Assembly: GCA_949316495.1 (NCBI GenBank)
Contig: OX439003.1
Span: 46,325,725-46,389,724, forward strand
From: Amphiduros pacificus
Taxonomy: Eukaryota > Annelida > Polychaeta > Phyllodocida > Hesionidae
Direction: 5' to 3'
DNA length: 64,000 nucleotides
The position numbers were made by a program, and so were the translations under genes. Below the pieces are notes generated by a model. That model did no database searches. It saw only the letters and a program-made list of their open reading frames with translations, and was not told the DNA's origin. This document shows positions 1 to 35,939 of this stretch, piece after piece (the stretch's first letter is position 1; every line of letters starts with the position of its first letter).

Positions 1-253
1 GTATGAAGGTGATACAAGTTAACCTGTAAATTGTCAATTAATTTGTTTCAAGAATGGAGGTTTATTGTCAAGAGATATTTTTCTTGTAAGCTCATAACTG
101 ACATATGATAATCGGTTTATTACATACAATCAGTATTTATCATCATGATTTAATCCAAAAGTGACAGTCACACACAATTATTTGGGAATATTTTATGAGT
201 GGAGGATAAGAGGTTCGGCCGTAGATTATAATGGTGGTAATGGAGTCTTTTCA

Positions 254-548
254 GATTGGTTGATGATGGAGTCTTCCATTAAGATTGGTTGATGATGGAG
301 TCTTCCATTAAGATTGGTTGATGATGGAGTCTTCAATTAAGATTGGTTGATGATGGAGTCTTCCATTAAGATTGGTTGATGATGGAGTCTTCCATTAAGA
401 TTGGTTGATGATGGAGTCTTCAATTAAGATTGGTTGATGATGGAGTCTTCCATTAAGATTGGTTGATGATGGAGTCTTCCATTAAGATTGGTTGATGATG
501 GAGTCTTCAATTAAGATTGGTTTGATGATGGAGTCTTCCATTAAGATT
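254..548. repeat. 29-bp minisatellite, about ten copies
   Basis: Tandem copies of a 29-bp unit containing GATTGGTTGATGATGGAGTC. The last bases alternate between TTCCATTAA and TTCAATTAA in a regular order of two CC units then one CA unit, so the real period is a trimer of about 87 bp. No reading frame of interest crosses it. Confidence 0.95.
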
Positions 549-610
549 GCTCGATGGTGCATTATTCCAGTGAGACTGCATGATGGCCCAATTTTCTATT
601 CAGATTGGTA

Positions 611-689
611 TGTTACAAATAGGTCTCGTCTAGAAATGACTGAAACAATATTGAAAGTGATGTAAAACCATAAACAAACAAACAAAACA
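611..689 (+). mobile_element. SINE family A, 3' tail fragment
   Basis: Matches the last 75 bp of the SINE family seen complete at 26791, 56662 and 58782: a TACAAGTAGGTCTCATCACG-like block, then GAAATGACTGAAA, GAAAGTGATGTAAAACC and a (CAAA)n tail. The tRNA head is absent, so this is a 5'-truncated copy. From 690 to about 1259 I see only AT-rich sequence with no gene or repeat. Confidence 0.8.
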
Positions 690-1259
690 TAAAAATTGCT
701 CAGGTGGCGAATTTAATTTCCGAAACGGTAATCCAAATAAGACAATTCCAGTGGTCTTGATATTTAAGATATCAAACTTTTACTGAAACTGTAGCACGAT
801 AAAGATGAATATAACGAGACTTCAATGCATAAAACTAAATCTGCAGAAAACAGGGTGTCCCCAAGTGGATATTAATTTCCCAGACTTTGAAAATACTAAT
901 GGTTATATTTGGCCAAGGATTTTAAAACTTGAAAATTGTCTGACATCGCAATATGACTTTTAGTGAAAAGTAATTTGATATTCGAGATAATGATATATTT
1001 ACTTTCTGGGATGATATAAGTAACATTCTTTTATAATCTTGACACTATGCTAGAAATTATGAAATGGTACAGGTAGAGAGGGGGAAATTTTCTGTCATTT
1101 GGTCAGTCCGTAAAACTCGATTTCCCTTCTAAAACACTGCTGGGTGGATTTCTCTAAGCTTTTTTGTGAAAATGTGACTTGTGAGATGAATGCTATTTTC
1201 TATTTTCGGTGAGACTCAGATCTAATATAAATTATGATTTATAAATAATACATTGGTAA

Positions 1260-1830
1260 CAAGTGTTGATTTTAAAAAATCAAGCTCGCGTAAGTTTGCA
1301 AAATCCCAAAATCCTTGAGGCAAAATCCTTGGCAAAATGGCAAAATCCAAGTAAATCTTCTTACTCTACTACGCACTCACAAATCACTTCTCAAACAAAA
1401 GCGACATCTGACGGTGTAAGCAGAATTATTAAGCCAAAACATGGCCGCCATGGACCGATAATCGGGGTAAGCTCCATAGACTTACGGCTTAATCATCTTG
1501 AAACCTCGAACATCTTGCCCTAAAGTCAAAACAAACGCGAGCGAAAAAATGAATTGTTTCTCACATGTACAAAGACCTAGGTTATCCAGTGTCTCATCCT
1601 GCTGACCTAAATATGGCGTGAATTTGAAGAAAGTCTGTAGATGAGCGACGTGGAGGTGATGGAACCTACCATGTTCAATGGGGTATAATACCCTACATCA
1701 CTTTTGCTACAATGACTATTCGCGACCTGCTGAGTAAATACTTGAAATTATCGTTTATAAGCAATTTGCAGGTACATCCAGGAAACGTTCACGGTCATTG
1801 CAAAAAGGCAAAATGCAACACAGCTCTTTT
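1260..1830 (+). repeat. Dispersed repeat, copy 1 (partner at 36300)
   Basis: Closely matches 36300-36860. Shared blocks include the GTGTTGATTT start, ATCAAGCTCGCGTAAGTTTG, AAGCCAAAACATGGCCGCCA and GACCGATAATCGGGG, then weaker similarity to about 1830. Copy 1 has a short extra run of AAAATCC-type repeats. Neither copy has a long open frame, but both keep a short in-frame stretch reading roughly D-L-G-x-P-x-S-H-x-A-D-L-N near 1580-1620, which may be a coding remnant. I do not recognise the family. No gene is seen from 1831 to 2170. Confidence 0.8.
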
Positions 1831-2170
1831 GTCTATGTTTTAAATGGTGAAATCACTTTGATGTATATTATGATTTGAATCAGAAATAAAGCTTGAAGGG
1901 AATAGCATCACAATAAATTAATATGTATTGCAAGCAAAGTATTTTTAAATTAGATGGAGAACTTGTTTCCCAAAAATAGTCAATGTCACCTCGAATTATC
2001 ATTATCTGCAAAAGGAAAGAAAACGTTTTTCAAGTTGACCAGTATTTTTGATATGTTGTACATTGCTAAAATTTAAATGAAATAGAGATCAACAGCAGAG
2101 TGGTGTTATTAGAACGTCGGCAATTCTCACTTACATAATATAATATTCTACCTGACATGTTCATGTTTGA

Positions 2171-2340
2171 CCGGCCCCTCTAGCACAGTTGATAGTGCGT
2201 AGGACCTGTGCCTTTGTTGGTTATAAATGTGGAGGACGCGAGGTGGTGGGTTCGACTCCCACTGCCGACAGTGTAACTTTCACACTGGTAAAAAGGCTAG
2301 AAAGTCGACCTAATATAGCCATAGTTGCTGAAAGGGTTGT
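2171..2340 (+). mobile_element. tRNA-derived SINE (family B)
   Basis: A tRNA-like head with an A box (TAGCACAGTTGATAGTGC) and a B box (GGGTTCGACTCCC) is followed by a conserved-looking body (GTCGACCTAATATAGCC, GTTGCTGAAAGGGTTGTAA) and then a long (TA)n tail. The box spacing and lack of a closing acceptor stem argue against a working tRNA. It differs from family A. The (TA)n tract probably grew from the SINE tail. Confidence 0.65.
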
Positions 2341-2346
2341 AATATA

Positions 2347-2441
<95 letters not shown>
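2341..2441. repeat. (TA)n microsatellite
   Basis: About 100 bp of TA with one C interruption near 2365, directly after the family B SINE. From 2442 to 3055 I see no gene, only AT-rich sequence. Confidence 0.97.
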
Positions 2442-2443
<2 letters not shown>

Positions 2444-3055
2444 ACACCACATATTTGCATATTTGTATCATCCCTTAATCATTTTGTGCTAAGGGGCAGG
2501 TACAATATGGAAAGTGCTGAATACAATCATCACCATTATACCCATTATCAACAATTCATAAAAAAACAAGTCAGAAAGAAATAATCCAACAATAAAAGAT
2601 TCACCACATCGAAAGAGCGTCAACCTCTCTATTTAGGTCTTTTAAATATCTTGAGTGTAGAATAAATCATGTCTATCACGGAGGGCTAAGATGATTTCAG
2701 TAATTACATAGCAGACCGCAGATGTCATCTGTGTGGCCAGAATGTTATAATAAAGTGGGTAAAATGTAAATGAATAAAAATGCCTCCATCATATTTAAAT
2801 AACACACAATAACAGCAATCATCAGTGATTTGCCAACACCACATTTATGGCAACGTCTGTACGAAACTCTATCTTACTGAGATAGGATTGTACAGGAAAT
2901 GGAATGTAATACCACACCACCCACATAACATGATTAATAGTGTGTAGTCATTGTTACTTACAGCATTAATCTATATATTGCGAAGTATTTACTTGCTAAT
3001 TGTATTGCAATAAGTGACGCTCAATTGTGAGTGGCTTGGTTCAATTTTGGTCAAT

Positions 3056-6000
3056 AGTATAAACCATAAACGTCCCAAGTCCTCTACTTTAGTGTGGTCC
3101 ACTCTATTATTTACAAACCTCCAAAGTCCTCTACTTGAGGGTGGTCCACTCTAATCTTTACATACCTCCAAAGTCCTCTACTTGAGGGTGGTCCACTCTA
3201 ATCTTTACATACCTCCAAAGTCCTCTACTTGAGGGTGGCCCACTCTAATCTTTACAAACCTCCAAAGTCCTCTACTTGAGGGTGGCCCACTCTATTATTT
3301 ACAAACCTCTAAAGTCCTCTACTTGAGGGTGGCCCACTCTAATCTTTACAAACGTCTAAAGTTCTCTACTTTAGTGTGGCCCACTCTATTATTTACAAAC
3401 CTCCAAAGACCTCTACTTGAGGGTGGCCCACTCTAATCTTTACAAACGTCTAAAGTCCTCTACTTGAGGGTGGCCCACTCTAATCTTTACAAACCTCCAA
3501 AGTCCTCTACTTGAGGGTGGCCCACTCTATTATTTACAAACCTCCAAAGTCCTCTACTTGAGGGTGGCCCACTCTAATCTTTACAAACCTCCAAAGTCCT
3601 CTACTTGAGGGTGGCCCACTCTATTATTTACAAACCTCCAAAGTCCTCTACTTGAGGGTGGCCCACTCTAATCTTTACAAACCTCCAAAGTTCTCTACTT
3701 TAGGGTGGCCCACTCTATTATTTACAAACCTCCAAAGTCCTCTACTTGAGGGTGGCCCACTCTATTATTTACAAACCTCCAAAGTCCTCTACTTGAGGGT
3801 GGCCCACTCTAATCTTTACAAACCTCCAAAGTCCTCTACTTGAGGGTGGCCCACTCTATTATTTACAAACGTCTAAAGTCATCTACTTGAGGGTGGCCCA
3901 CTCTAATCTTTACAAACCTCCAAAGTCCTCTACTTGAGGGTGGCCCACTCTATTATTTACAAACCTCCAAAGTCCTCTACTTGAGGGTGGCCCACTCTAA
4001 TCTTTACAAACCTCCAAAGTTCTCTACTTTAGGGTGGCCCACTCTATTATTTACAAACCTCCAAAGTCCTCTACTTGAGGGTGGCCCACTCTAATCTTTA
4101 CAAACCTCCAAAGTTCTCTACTTTAGGGTGGCCCACTCTATTATTTACAAACCTCCAAAGTCCTCTACTTGAGGGTGGCCCACTCTAATCTTTACAAACC
4201 TCCAAAGTCATCTACTTGAGGGTGGTCCACTCTAATCTTTACAAACCTCCAAATCCTCTACTTGAGGGTGGCCCACTCTAATCTTTACAAACCTCCAAAG
4301 TCATCTACTTGAGGGTGGTCCACTCTAATCTTTACAAACCTCCAAAGTCATCTACTTGAGGGTGGTCCACTCTAATCTTTACAAACCTCCAAAGTCATCT
4401 ACTTGAGGGTGGTCCACTCTAATCTTTACAAACCTCCAAAGTCCTCTACTTGAGGGTGGCCCACTCTAATCTTTACAAACCTCCAAAGTCATCTACTTGA
4501 GGGTGGCCCACTCTAATCTTTACAAACCTCCAAAGTCATCTACTTGAGGGTGGTCCACTCTAATCTTTACAAACCTCCAAAGTCATCTACTTGAGGGTGG
4601 TCCACTCTAATCTTTACAAACCTCCAAAGTCCTCTACTTGAGGGTGGCCCACTCTATTATTTACAAACCTCCAAAGTCCTCTACTTGAGGGTGGTCCACT
4701 CTAATCTTTACAAACCTCCAAAGTCCTCTACTTGAGGGTGGCCCACTCTATTATTTACAAACCTCCAAAGTCCTCTACTTGAGGGTGGCCCACTCTAATC
4801 TTTACAAACCTCCAAAGTTCTCTACTTTAGGGTGGCCCACTCTATTATTTACAAACCTCCAAAGTCCTCTACTTGAGGGTGGCCCACTCTAATCTTTACA
4901 AACCTCCAAAGTCATCTACTTGAGGGTGGCCCACTCTAATCTTTACAAACCTCCAAAGTTCTCTACTTGAGGGTGGCCCACTCTAATCTTTACAAACCTC
5001 CAAAGTCATCTACTTGAGGGTGGTCCACTCTAATCTTTACAAACCTCCAAAGTCATCTACTTGAGGGTGGTCCACTCTAATCTTTACAAACCTCCAAAGT
5101 CCTCTACTTGAGGGTGGCCCACTCTAATCTTTACAAACCTCCAAAGTCCTCTACTTGAGGGTGGCCCACTCTAATCTTTACAAACCTCCAAAGTTCTCTA
5201 CTTGAGGGTGGCCCACTCTAATCTTTACAAACCTCCAAAGTCATCTACCTGAGGGTGGTCCACTCTAATCTTTACAAACCTCCAAAGTTCTCTACTTGAG
5301 GGTGGCCCATTCTAATCTTTACAAACCTCCAAAGTCATCTACTTGAGGGTGGTCCACTCTAATCTTTACAAACCTCCAAAGTCATCTACTTGAGGGTGGC
5401 CCACTCTATTATTTACAAACCTCCAAAGTCCTCTCTTCAGGGTGGCCCACTCTAATCTTTACAAACCTCCAAAGTCCTCTACTTGAGGGTGGCCCACTCT
5501 AATCTTTACAAACCTCCAAAGTTCTCTACTTGAGGGTGGCCCACTCTAATCTTTACAAACCTCCAAAGTTCTCTACTTTAGGGTGGTCCACTTTAATCTT
5601 TACAAACGTCCCACGTCCTCTACTTTAGGATAGTCCACTCTAATCTTTACAAACATCCAAAGTCCTCTACTTGAGGGTGGCCCACTCTAATCTTTACAAA
5701 CCTCCAAAGTTCTCTACTTGAGGGTGGCCCACTCTAATCTTTACAAACCTCCAAAGTCATCTACTTGAGGGTGGCCCACTCTAATCTTTACAAACCTCCA
5801 AAGTCCTCTACTTGAGGGTGGCCCACTCTAATCTTTACAAACCTCCAAAGTTCTCTACTTGAGAGTGGCTCACTCTAATCTTTGCAATCGTCCAAGTCCT
5901 ATATTTCAGGGTGGCCCACTCTAATCTTTACAAACGTCAAAAGTGCCCCCCTCTATTATTTACAAGTCTTCTACTTTAGGATAGTCCACTCTATTATTTA

Positions 6001-7015
6001 CAAACCTCCAAAGTTCTCTACTTGAGGGTGGCTCACTCTAATCTTTGCAATCGTCCAAGTCCTATATTTCAGGGTGGCCCACTCTAATCTTTACAAACGT
6101 CAAAGGTGCCCCCCTCTATTATTTACAAGTCTTCTACTTTAGGATAGTCCACTCTATTATTTACAAACCTCCAAAGTCCTCTACTTGAGGGTGGCCCACT
6201 CTAATCTTTACAAACCTCCAAAGTTCTCTACTTGAGGGTGGCCCACTCTAATCTTTACAAACCTCCAAAGTCCTCTCTTCAGGGTGGCCCACTCTAATCT
6301 TTACAAACCTCCAAAGTCCTCTCTTCAGGGTGGCCCACTCTAATCTTTGCAATCGTCCAAGTCCTATATTTCAGGGTGGCCCACTCTAATCTTTACAAAC
6401 GTCAAAAGTGCCCCCCTCTATTATTTACAAGTCTTCTACTTTAGGATAGTCCACTCTATTATTTACAAACCTCCAAAGTCCTCTACTTGAGGGTGGCCCA
6501 CTCTAATCTTTACAAACCTCCAAAGTTCTCTACTTGAGGGTGGCCCACTCTAATCTTTACAAACCTCCAAAGTCCTCTCTTCAGGGTGGTCCACTCTAAT
6601 CTTTACAAACCTCCAAAGTTCTCTACTTGAGGGTGGCCCACTCTAATCTTTACAAACCTCCAAAGTCCTCTCTTCAGGGTGGCCCACTCTAATCTTTACA
6701 AACCTCCAAAGTCCTCTCTTCAGGGTGGCCCACTCTAATCTTTGCAATCGTCCAAGTCCTATATTTCAGGGTGGCCCACTCTAATCTTTACAAACGTCAA
6801 AAGTGTCCCCCTCTATTATTTACAAGTCTTCTACTTTAGGGTGGTCCACTTTAATCTTTACAAACGTCCCACGTCCTCTACTTTAGGATAGTCCACTTTA
6901 ATCTTTACAAACATCCAAAGTCCTCTACTTTAGGGTAGTCCACTTTAATCTTTACAAACGTCCAAAGTCCTCTGTTTCAGAGTGGCCCACTCTAATCTTT
7001 AAAAACGTCGCAAGT
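3056..7015. repeat. 47-bp satellite array, about 4 kb
   Basis: Roughly 80 copies of a 47-bp unit such as CCTCCAAAGTCCTCTACTTG followed by AGGGTGGCCCACTCTAATCT and TTACAAA. Two main variants alternate (TAATCTTT and TATTATTT), and sub-blocks repeat. From about 5870 a longer higher-order unit with GTCAAAAGTGCCCCCCTC and TTTGCAATCGTCCAAGTCC recurs near 5880, 6035, 6345 and 6745. The edges near 3060 and 6900-7015 are the most diverged, as expected of an array homogenised in its centre. Confidence 0.97.
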
Positions 7016-8354
7016 CCTCTAGTACAGAGTTGGCCAGCTACAAGATAAATAAACATTTGAGTCCTCTCGTTAAATATCAGTGGTATGCTAATTTCATGAC
7101 TATTAACAATCGCCTTGATAATATGGAAAATTAAGCTGTATACATGTTCTGTGCACAGTGTACATTTGGTCATTATAAAAGATCTTTTTAGCAAATATGT
7201 CTTATTGTAGGAACCGGGCAAACATGACTCTTCTGACAAATGGCATGTTATACTGATGGAATTGTTCAATGCCAATATATACACCAGGGTCATCGTGTAT
7301 GCAATCACTCAATACATTTGCCAAAGTCAAGTAAGGACTGCTCTCAACAACGTTGCATATGATGTACAATTCGCATAGAAAAAGATGAAACAGAATAGTG
7401 CATGCCTTTTAAAATATTAATGTTAAAGCTTAGCCTCTGATATGACGTACACTGCTATTTCTGCCATTGTGATTTGCAATGCCGTGTATCAAATAACTAA
7501 TAGTTTAGATAAAAAGTGCTCTGAGTCTGTCATGTATTCTCATTTTCCATATAAAATGACTCCTTTGTAACAGAGGGATTCATGGCCGTTATAATTTTTA
7601 CAATGAAGCTTTTCTGCATAAGAATATAAACGATTACAAGTAGATAATTGATATTTCCTATTTTTTATTATTATATTTTTTCATTAAGATGCTATTGCAT
7701 TGTGTCTTGTTTCAATATAGAATTCCGCTGAAAATGCACTAAAAAGACACCCAAATGCACACGATAAGGATGCCTAGTCCATTAATTAAACATGGAAATC
7801 TCCATTAATGTATTGTTTACCTTAATTTCACTTCTCATTAAATATCCTTTCAAAAAACTGGTAACTACATAACCTTTCTACTAGTGTTTATTCCTAGTAG
7901 TAATTCGCAGAAAGCATGTCAAATGTACAATAATCTTAAATCCCCAAGATGAGTGGATATATTTAGTGATTGGTCATATAAGTATTAGGTTATATATGCT
8001 ATATTGCACATCATATTCACTTATATATCATTAACATGATTGATAAATATCCATGACTATATTTAATCTTCAAATGCTAATGATAGAGTTATATTGTTCA
8101 ATTTTTCAATAGAGAATTAATCTCGTTATTGATGGCCTTGCACATCACCAACTAATCAATGACGTTATATTCTTCTCTATTTTGTGGCAACATGTTTACG
8201 TGAAACAAATTTGTCTCGGTTATCTACAGCCTGTCCAGCAGTTGTATGGCTTAAAGGAGTAAATATAGAGACCCATTAAAATGACTACTCCAGTCGCTAC
8301 ACAATTCTTCTGGTCTACCTTAGTCTTGGCACATGCCTTTGGCACTTCAACACT
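7016..8354. other. AT-rich stretch without recognised gene
   Basis: No splice-flanked coding segment, RNA gene or repeat family is recognisable here. A 118-codon open frame on the minus strand (7308-6952) has no family features and partly overlaps the satellite edge, so it is not called. Confidence 0.5.
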
Positions 8355-8919
<565 letters not shown>

Positions 8920-9234
8920 GGTTTGTCTTGCTATGCTGCAAAAATTGCAGAATGCTGCTGCAAGAGTAGTAGGAAGAATTAGAAAGCATGACCATATTTC
9001 ATGGAAGTTGAAGGAGCTTTACTGGCTGCCAGTAGAAACTAGGATTGATCATAAGATAGCTCTCCTAACATGGAAGGTGCACCTAATTGTTTATCTCTGT
9101 TTTAAACACTAAATCTGGGCCTAGGAATCTCAGATCAATGGATAATAATGAACTAGCAATACCAAAAACAAAAATGAAAGCATATGGAGATGTTTTGTTT
9201 ATGTGTATGCTTCCAAAGATTGGAATGCCCTGCC
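8920..9234 (+). mobile_element. L2-like LINE 3' fragment, copy 2
   Basis: A nearly identical copy of 8370-8690, starting at GGTTTGTCTTGCTATGCTGC and running to the next (ATT)n tract. Fragment plus tract makes a 550-bp direct duplication. The lack of visible divergence points to a recent event. Confidence 0.85.
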
Positions 9235-9670
<436 letters not shown>

Positions 9671-12600
9671 GCCTGATCAGATCAGGAATCTGGACAGATC
9701 AGGAATCTGGTCAGATCGGGAATCTTTACACTATTTTCTAATGGTGCTCCAGAACTTATATGAATATGAATCTGTGGATGAATGCTGTGCTGTAAAGGTG
9801 TAACACCTTGTATATGCCCTCCTCATTATGCAGAATTTTGCAGAATTACTTGATGTTTGCCAGATATTATTTACCGGAAATAATATTTACCGGAAAAAAA
9901 TTATGCAATTAATACTTAAATTATTTTAGTAAATTATGTAAAGTAAAAAAAAATGAAAAGGGTTTTAGGATGTGACAGCCGATGCGACAAAATACTAGGA
10001 GCAGTGATACCTGACAGCATTTTAACAGATCTAGAAAGAGCATCAATGGATCTATGAAATGAAAATTAAAGACAAAATTATTTTTTCTGGGCATTTTTGT
10101 TTAGAATTTTTTTCAATTTTAGGAGACTTTAGGGAAGGGTAAAGGTGAATAAAGGTTAACTGCCTGTGCCTGGGTACCACCATGATGGCCTGAGATGACG
10201 TGGGGGTCGGGGTGGGACTTAACGGCGAGCGCACCAAATTCAATCTGGCAAGATTATTTTTTCTGGACATTTTTGTTTAGAATTTTGTTAGATTTTATTA
10301 GATTTATATATACTTTATCAATTGCAATATTTAAAAAAATTTACGAGAAAAATGCTTATCTCCTTACAAATAGTTGATTAAACTTTTAATCAATACAGTT
10401 TTTCTATGACTATTTTTCTCTACTGTGGCAATAATTTATAGCGGTCCTCATAAATACCTTCCTTTTTGGTACTGATGTCATGATCTTGATAAAACAAGAA
10501 GCTGTAAAGTTTTTTATCATCATTTCGTGATGCCCAGCTGATTGGATTCAGAGGTATATTCCCCAAAACTTTTATATATTGTGCTGATGTCATGATCTTG
10601 AAAAAACAAAAGGCTGTCATATTTTTGTATTATATATTTGCAAGGCACCACTGATTGGATACTGTGGTCTGCACTGTTTTATGGTTGTTTGCTTCCCGAG
10701 TGATGACATCTTAATGGCGGACTGATTTACATATTGCTTTTGGTGTACTTTGATACATATTTGTGTGAGCACGGTCAGTGCATTAGACACGAGGTCCGTC
10801 AGGATTTCATCAAGTCTATTTATATTGTTTTTTGGGTTTTTTGGTTTGGGGGCTTTTTATGTGTGGTTTATCATTTCCTATTTACTATTTACATTGTTTA
10901 TTTTATAGGGTATTTTTCTTTTGGCATGCTATCTCAACTCTAATAGACATGACATACGGTAAAACATGGAATAGAATAACTGCTAATGCTATAAATTCAT
11001 GACTTAATAAGCTAATACATATAAATTAACTGTTATCTGGAATATCAAGAATCAAGATTTCATAATTATGTCACAGAAATATATATTTTGGACTAAAAAT
11101 TAACTACTATCGTTCCATCACCTTTCTATATATGCAGCAGCAGCATGACCTCCCACAGAGGTGTATAATTTGGTTTAAGCCAGTACAAGAATGATGGCAA
11201 AATGTATATATCTCCATGGACCATCCTGCAGTGCTACTCAACATTGACAAACTGCTATATCCACAACAGAAATGTCACTGATATTAATTGCGCCGCCGCT
11301 TTGTCATATATATCATAGGGTACTTGAGTAGTCTACATTGTTTATGGTGACCCACTCTCATGTAATCAGCATTGTTTTCCGCATGGTCAAATATCTCACA
11401 TCGTTGCACACACATCGTGTCGCTATTTCAAACATGATATCTTTTATTTACAATGAATATTGATATGAATGAAACCACATCATGCTTAAAGCAGGGGTAT
11501 TACAAGAGCGATGTATAATTGTATAGGTTTTCCCCGGAGATATTGAAACATCAACCTAAATCATACAGAAAGTATTTGAGACTCTCGTTTGTTATGGTTG
11601 TAAAGCTTTTCTCTTCATAGTTGTTCCTTATAATCCTGATTTTAAAGACCCTGTAATGAAGGGTAATGTAAGGCGGGTAACATTAAAAGTATTATTACTT
11701 TCATTTGTATTGTTATCAGAAGCATTCTGTTTCTATTTATTTAAATAATTTCCACTTATATATGTGATAACGGTGTTTTATTATTTATCATTTCATGGAT
11801 AGATTTGTTAATTCTTCTGGTTGGATATCAGGGCTGGCGATTTTTTCCCCTAAAATTGGGGGTCGATGTCCTTCACATTTCATGCCAATGTGCTTGTCTA
11901 TTTCTAACTACTCAAGTGAACCATAAGCAATATAAACTAGGGGGTATTCTATGCGACAAATATACCTACCCTGCTGACAAGAATACAACATTATTTGATA
12001 GGAAAAGATGGTTAATTGACACGAATAAGATATTTTAAAATCATTTTTGTGATACATATGTCAGGGCAAGTGGCTTTTGAGAAAGTTAGTTTCCATTTGG
12101 ATATACAAAGTATTAATGTCGTTGCTACCTTTCACGCATTCTGTTAGTTTCCCGAGAGGACATGCAGTGTTTCTTGAACTTTGGCTCACCGTGTCGCCCT
12201 CTGGTGGAAAGTTCTCTCATACCTCCAAAACAAGATTATCGCATTTCTCACCGTAAACAAATACTAAACGCTTATTACTTTCTCACACCTCTCTGAAAAG
12301 ATTTTAAGACTTTGTATATACCTATTTAGAATGAGTTTAAATGTAATTTTGTCCCCCAAAATATCCACTCCCACAAAAGCACCACTGTGGAACCCCCTCC
12401 CCGTTAAATCCTTCATATTCGTGGGCACAGGCCTTATGGCATGACGTGTTGTTTCCTTAAAGAGAAAATACCAAATTATGAAAAGAAGGTCGTCCGTTTG
12501 GAGCAAGCATGAGATATTAAAAAGTTTAATAGGGAATACCGGTGAATGCATTCGCATATATTGTGAACATGTGATACTAAAATACTAAAGCCAATTTGTG

Positions 12601-13980
12601 AAAGCATTTAAAAATTGGCGGCCGTAGATTGGTCGATGTATGCTTCAAATTCACATTAGCATGATTAGGGCCTAACACGAAATGGGGGTTACGAAGTATG
12701 GTAAACTTTCCCATCTGAATTCTCCATAGACAAGGGGATCCATGTATGGGCCAGGAGAAATGAACAATTAATAGATCGGAACATGTATTCGCCTACAACT
12801 ATATACAACATGTATCGTATGAAAAACAACCGATAAAATGTAAACGGAGAATTTAGAGAACAATGTTCGTGCAAGTTAGTAATTATGTATATTTTTCATG
12901 TAACATATGCTGATCTATAATGACATCAGCCAATGAGGTGGCGAGTATCTTTCAGGCAAATGTGACTCAATTGTGCGTCTTTATGAACATTTTAACCATG
13001 GCTTACTTGTTAGCTATGCTGATTATGGGGAGAAATTGTCTGTAGTTCTGTCTGTCTGTCAGCTTCGGTCTTCTCTTATGAATCTGTCATGAACAAACAG
13101 TCTTGCACAATATATATGATTATATGAGAATGCACTTATATCACTTGTGCCGATTTTATTTGTGTGTACATGTCTGATTGATAGTAAATCTGTAGGTATA
13201 TGATTACATTTCCAAAAATTAATTCTTGTTCATTTTTGTTAGAATAAAGATACAATCAACGTTTCTTTTTTCAAAGATGTCACATTTTCATCATATAGTT
13301 CAAGTCAATTAAAATTTGTAAACAATGCTTATATGATCTAAAGCCAATTAACTCCAAATAATGTCCAATTTATTGCCCACATCCAGGCATCTCAGTGATT
13401 AACACAACTTAGAATTCTAAAAGGTCAATTCTTATTTTTTAAAGTAGAAATTCCTACTTCGGGTAGTTGAGCAATGTAGGAATTCCTACAAAACTACTGG
13501 TCAGTAGTTATACGAAACTATTAAAAGATGGTATTTTCAGGGACTAATTCGATCTATTTCCCTGATAATCATGTAAAAGAGGTCCAAATCCTCCTCCATC
13601 TTGTGAACTGCACAACATGCGGTGACATTCTGAACTATATTGGAACACTACTTACTTGCACAAACTATTTATCATAATATTTAAATATGTTTTGTAAATA
13701 TAATATAACATTTATAGTGTAAATGTGCAAAATACTGTACAAACAATATTCAGTTTAAACAACAAATAGAACATTCTGGTTTCATCAAATCAATCCCTGA
13801 TATTCTCTCCATTATAATAATTTTCTGCAAAACATTTATTTTGAGATGTTATGGACATAGGCAAAACAATACCATGAATATGGAAAAAACACATCATGTT
13901 TAGTTTTTGTATTAAACTTAGAGTGCAGTGACATATCCCACTGGGTAAGTTGGTCTGAATGTGCCACATTGAGCATGTGT
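9671..13980. other. Gene-free region upstream of the S28 protease gene
   Basis: No supported coding exon is seen. Local structure includes a pair of TTATTTTTTCTGGRCATTTT blocks (10078 and 10252), a partial duplication with TGATGTCATGATCTTGA at about 10472 and 10583, and otherwise AT-rich sequence. Short open frames here lack family features. Confidence 0.45.
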
Positions 13981-14009
13981 GACGGCGTAAGCACAAAAGG
14001 CATTGTTGT

Positions 14010-14015
14010 CACGTG
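14010..14015. promoter_or_regulatory. E-box just upstream of the S28 start codon
   Basis: CACGTG lies 36 bp before the ATG at 14051, in a short GC-richer stretch that stands out from the AT-rich upstream DNA. This fits a proximal promoter or 5' UTR, but a lone 6-bp palindrome is weak evidence. Confidence 0.25.
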
Positions 14016-14050
14016 CGCACGATGTCCCTTGGAGATCACATGACTTCAAG

Positions 14051-35426
<21,376 letters not shown>

Positions 35427-35933
35427 TAGAACATCTAGAAACATCTAGAAACCTGGAGCCATCTGGTTAATTAAGTAAACCATCCACAAACTGATTGCAG
35501 CTTGGTTGAACAAGTTGACTATCCAAAAACTGATTACCACCTGGTTGAATAAGTAGAACATTCACAGACTGATTGTCACCTGGTTGAACCAATAGGACAT
35601 CCACAAACTGATCGCCACCTGGTTGTAGAAGTAGAACATCCTACAACTGAGTCCTGCTTGGTTGAAAAAGTGGAACACCAAGAAACCGGTTACCACCTGG
35701 TGGAACTTGTAGAGACCTAGATAATTATTTGCACCTTTTTGGAAAATGTTAAATGTATTTGCATTGACTGCCACCTGAGTGAATAGGTTGAAGGTATATA
35801 TTTCCCAAATAGGGACCCTATGCCTTCTTTAATTTCTCTGCTGAATCTCGACAACGACAAAGAAAGAAAATGGAACAAACAGAATAGGCATGCATAGAGA
35901 TATGTCTATCCTTGCTTTGATTTATGATATTGT

Positions 35934-35939
35934 AATAAA
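35934..35939 (+). terminator. Candidate polyadenylation signal of the S28 gene
   Basis: AATAAA about 510 bp after the stop codon, past the minisatellite. It is the first clear hexamer I noticed downstream, but nothing else supports it. Confidence 0.3.

Noticed and set aside
2189-2584. 131-codon frame with YIYIYI repeats
   Set aside because: It is the tRNA-SINE head read through a (TA)n tract. The same artefact recurs at 23194-23500 and 26317-26625.
3056-7015. Satellite considered as a CRISPR-like array
   Set aside because: Units abut directly with no unique spacers, in an animal genome.
14003-14050. Upstream in-frame extension of the S28 protein start
   Set aside because: It would place 16 polar residues ahead of the signal peptide, and the ATG at 14051 has the better context.
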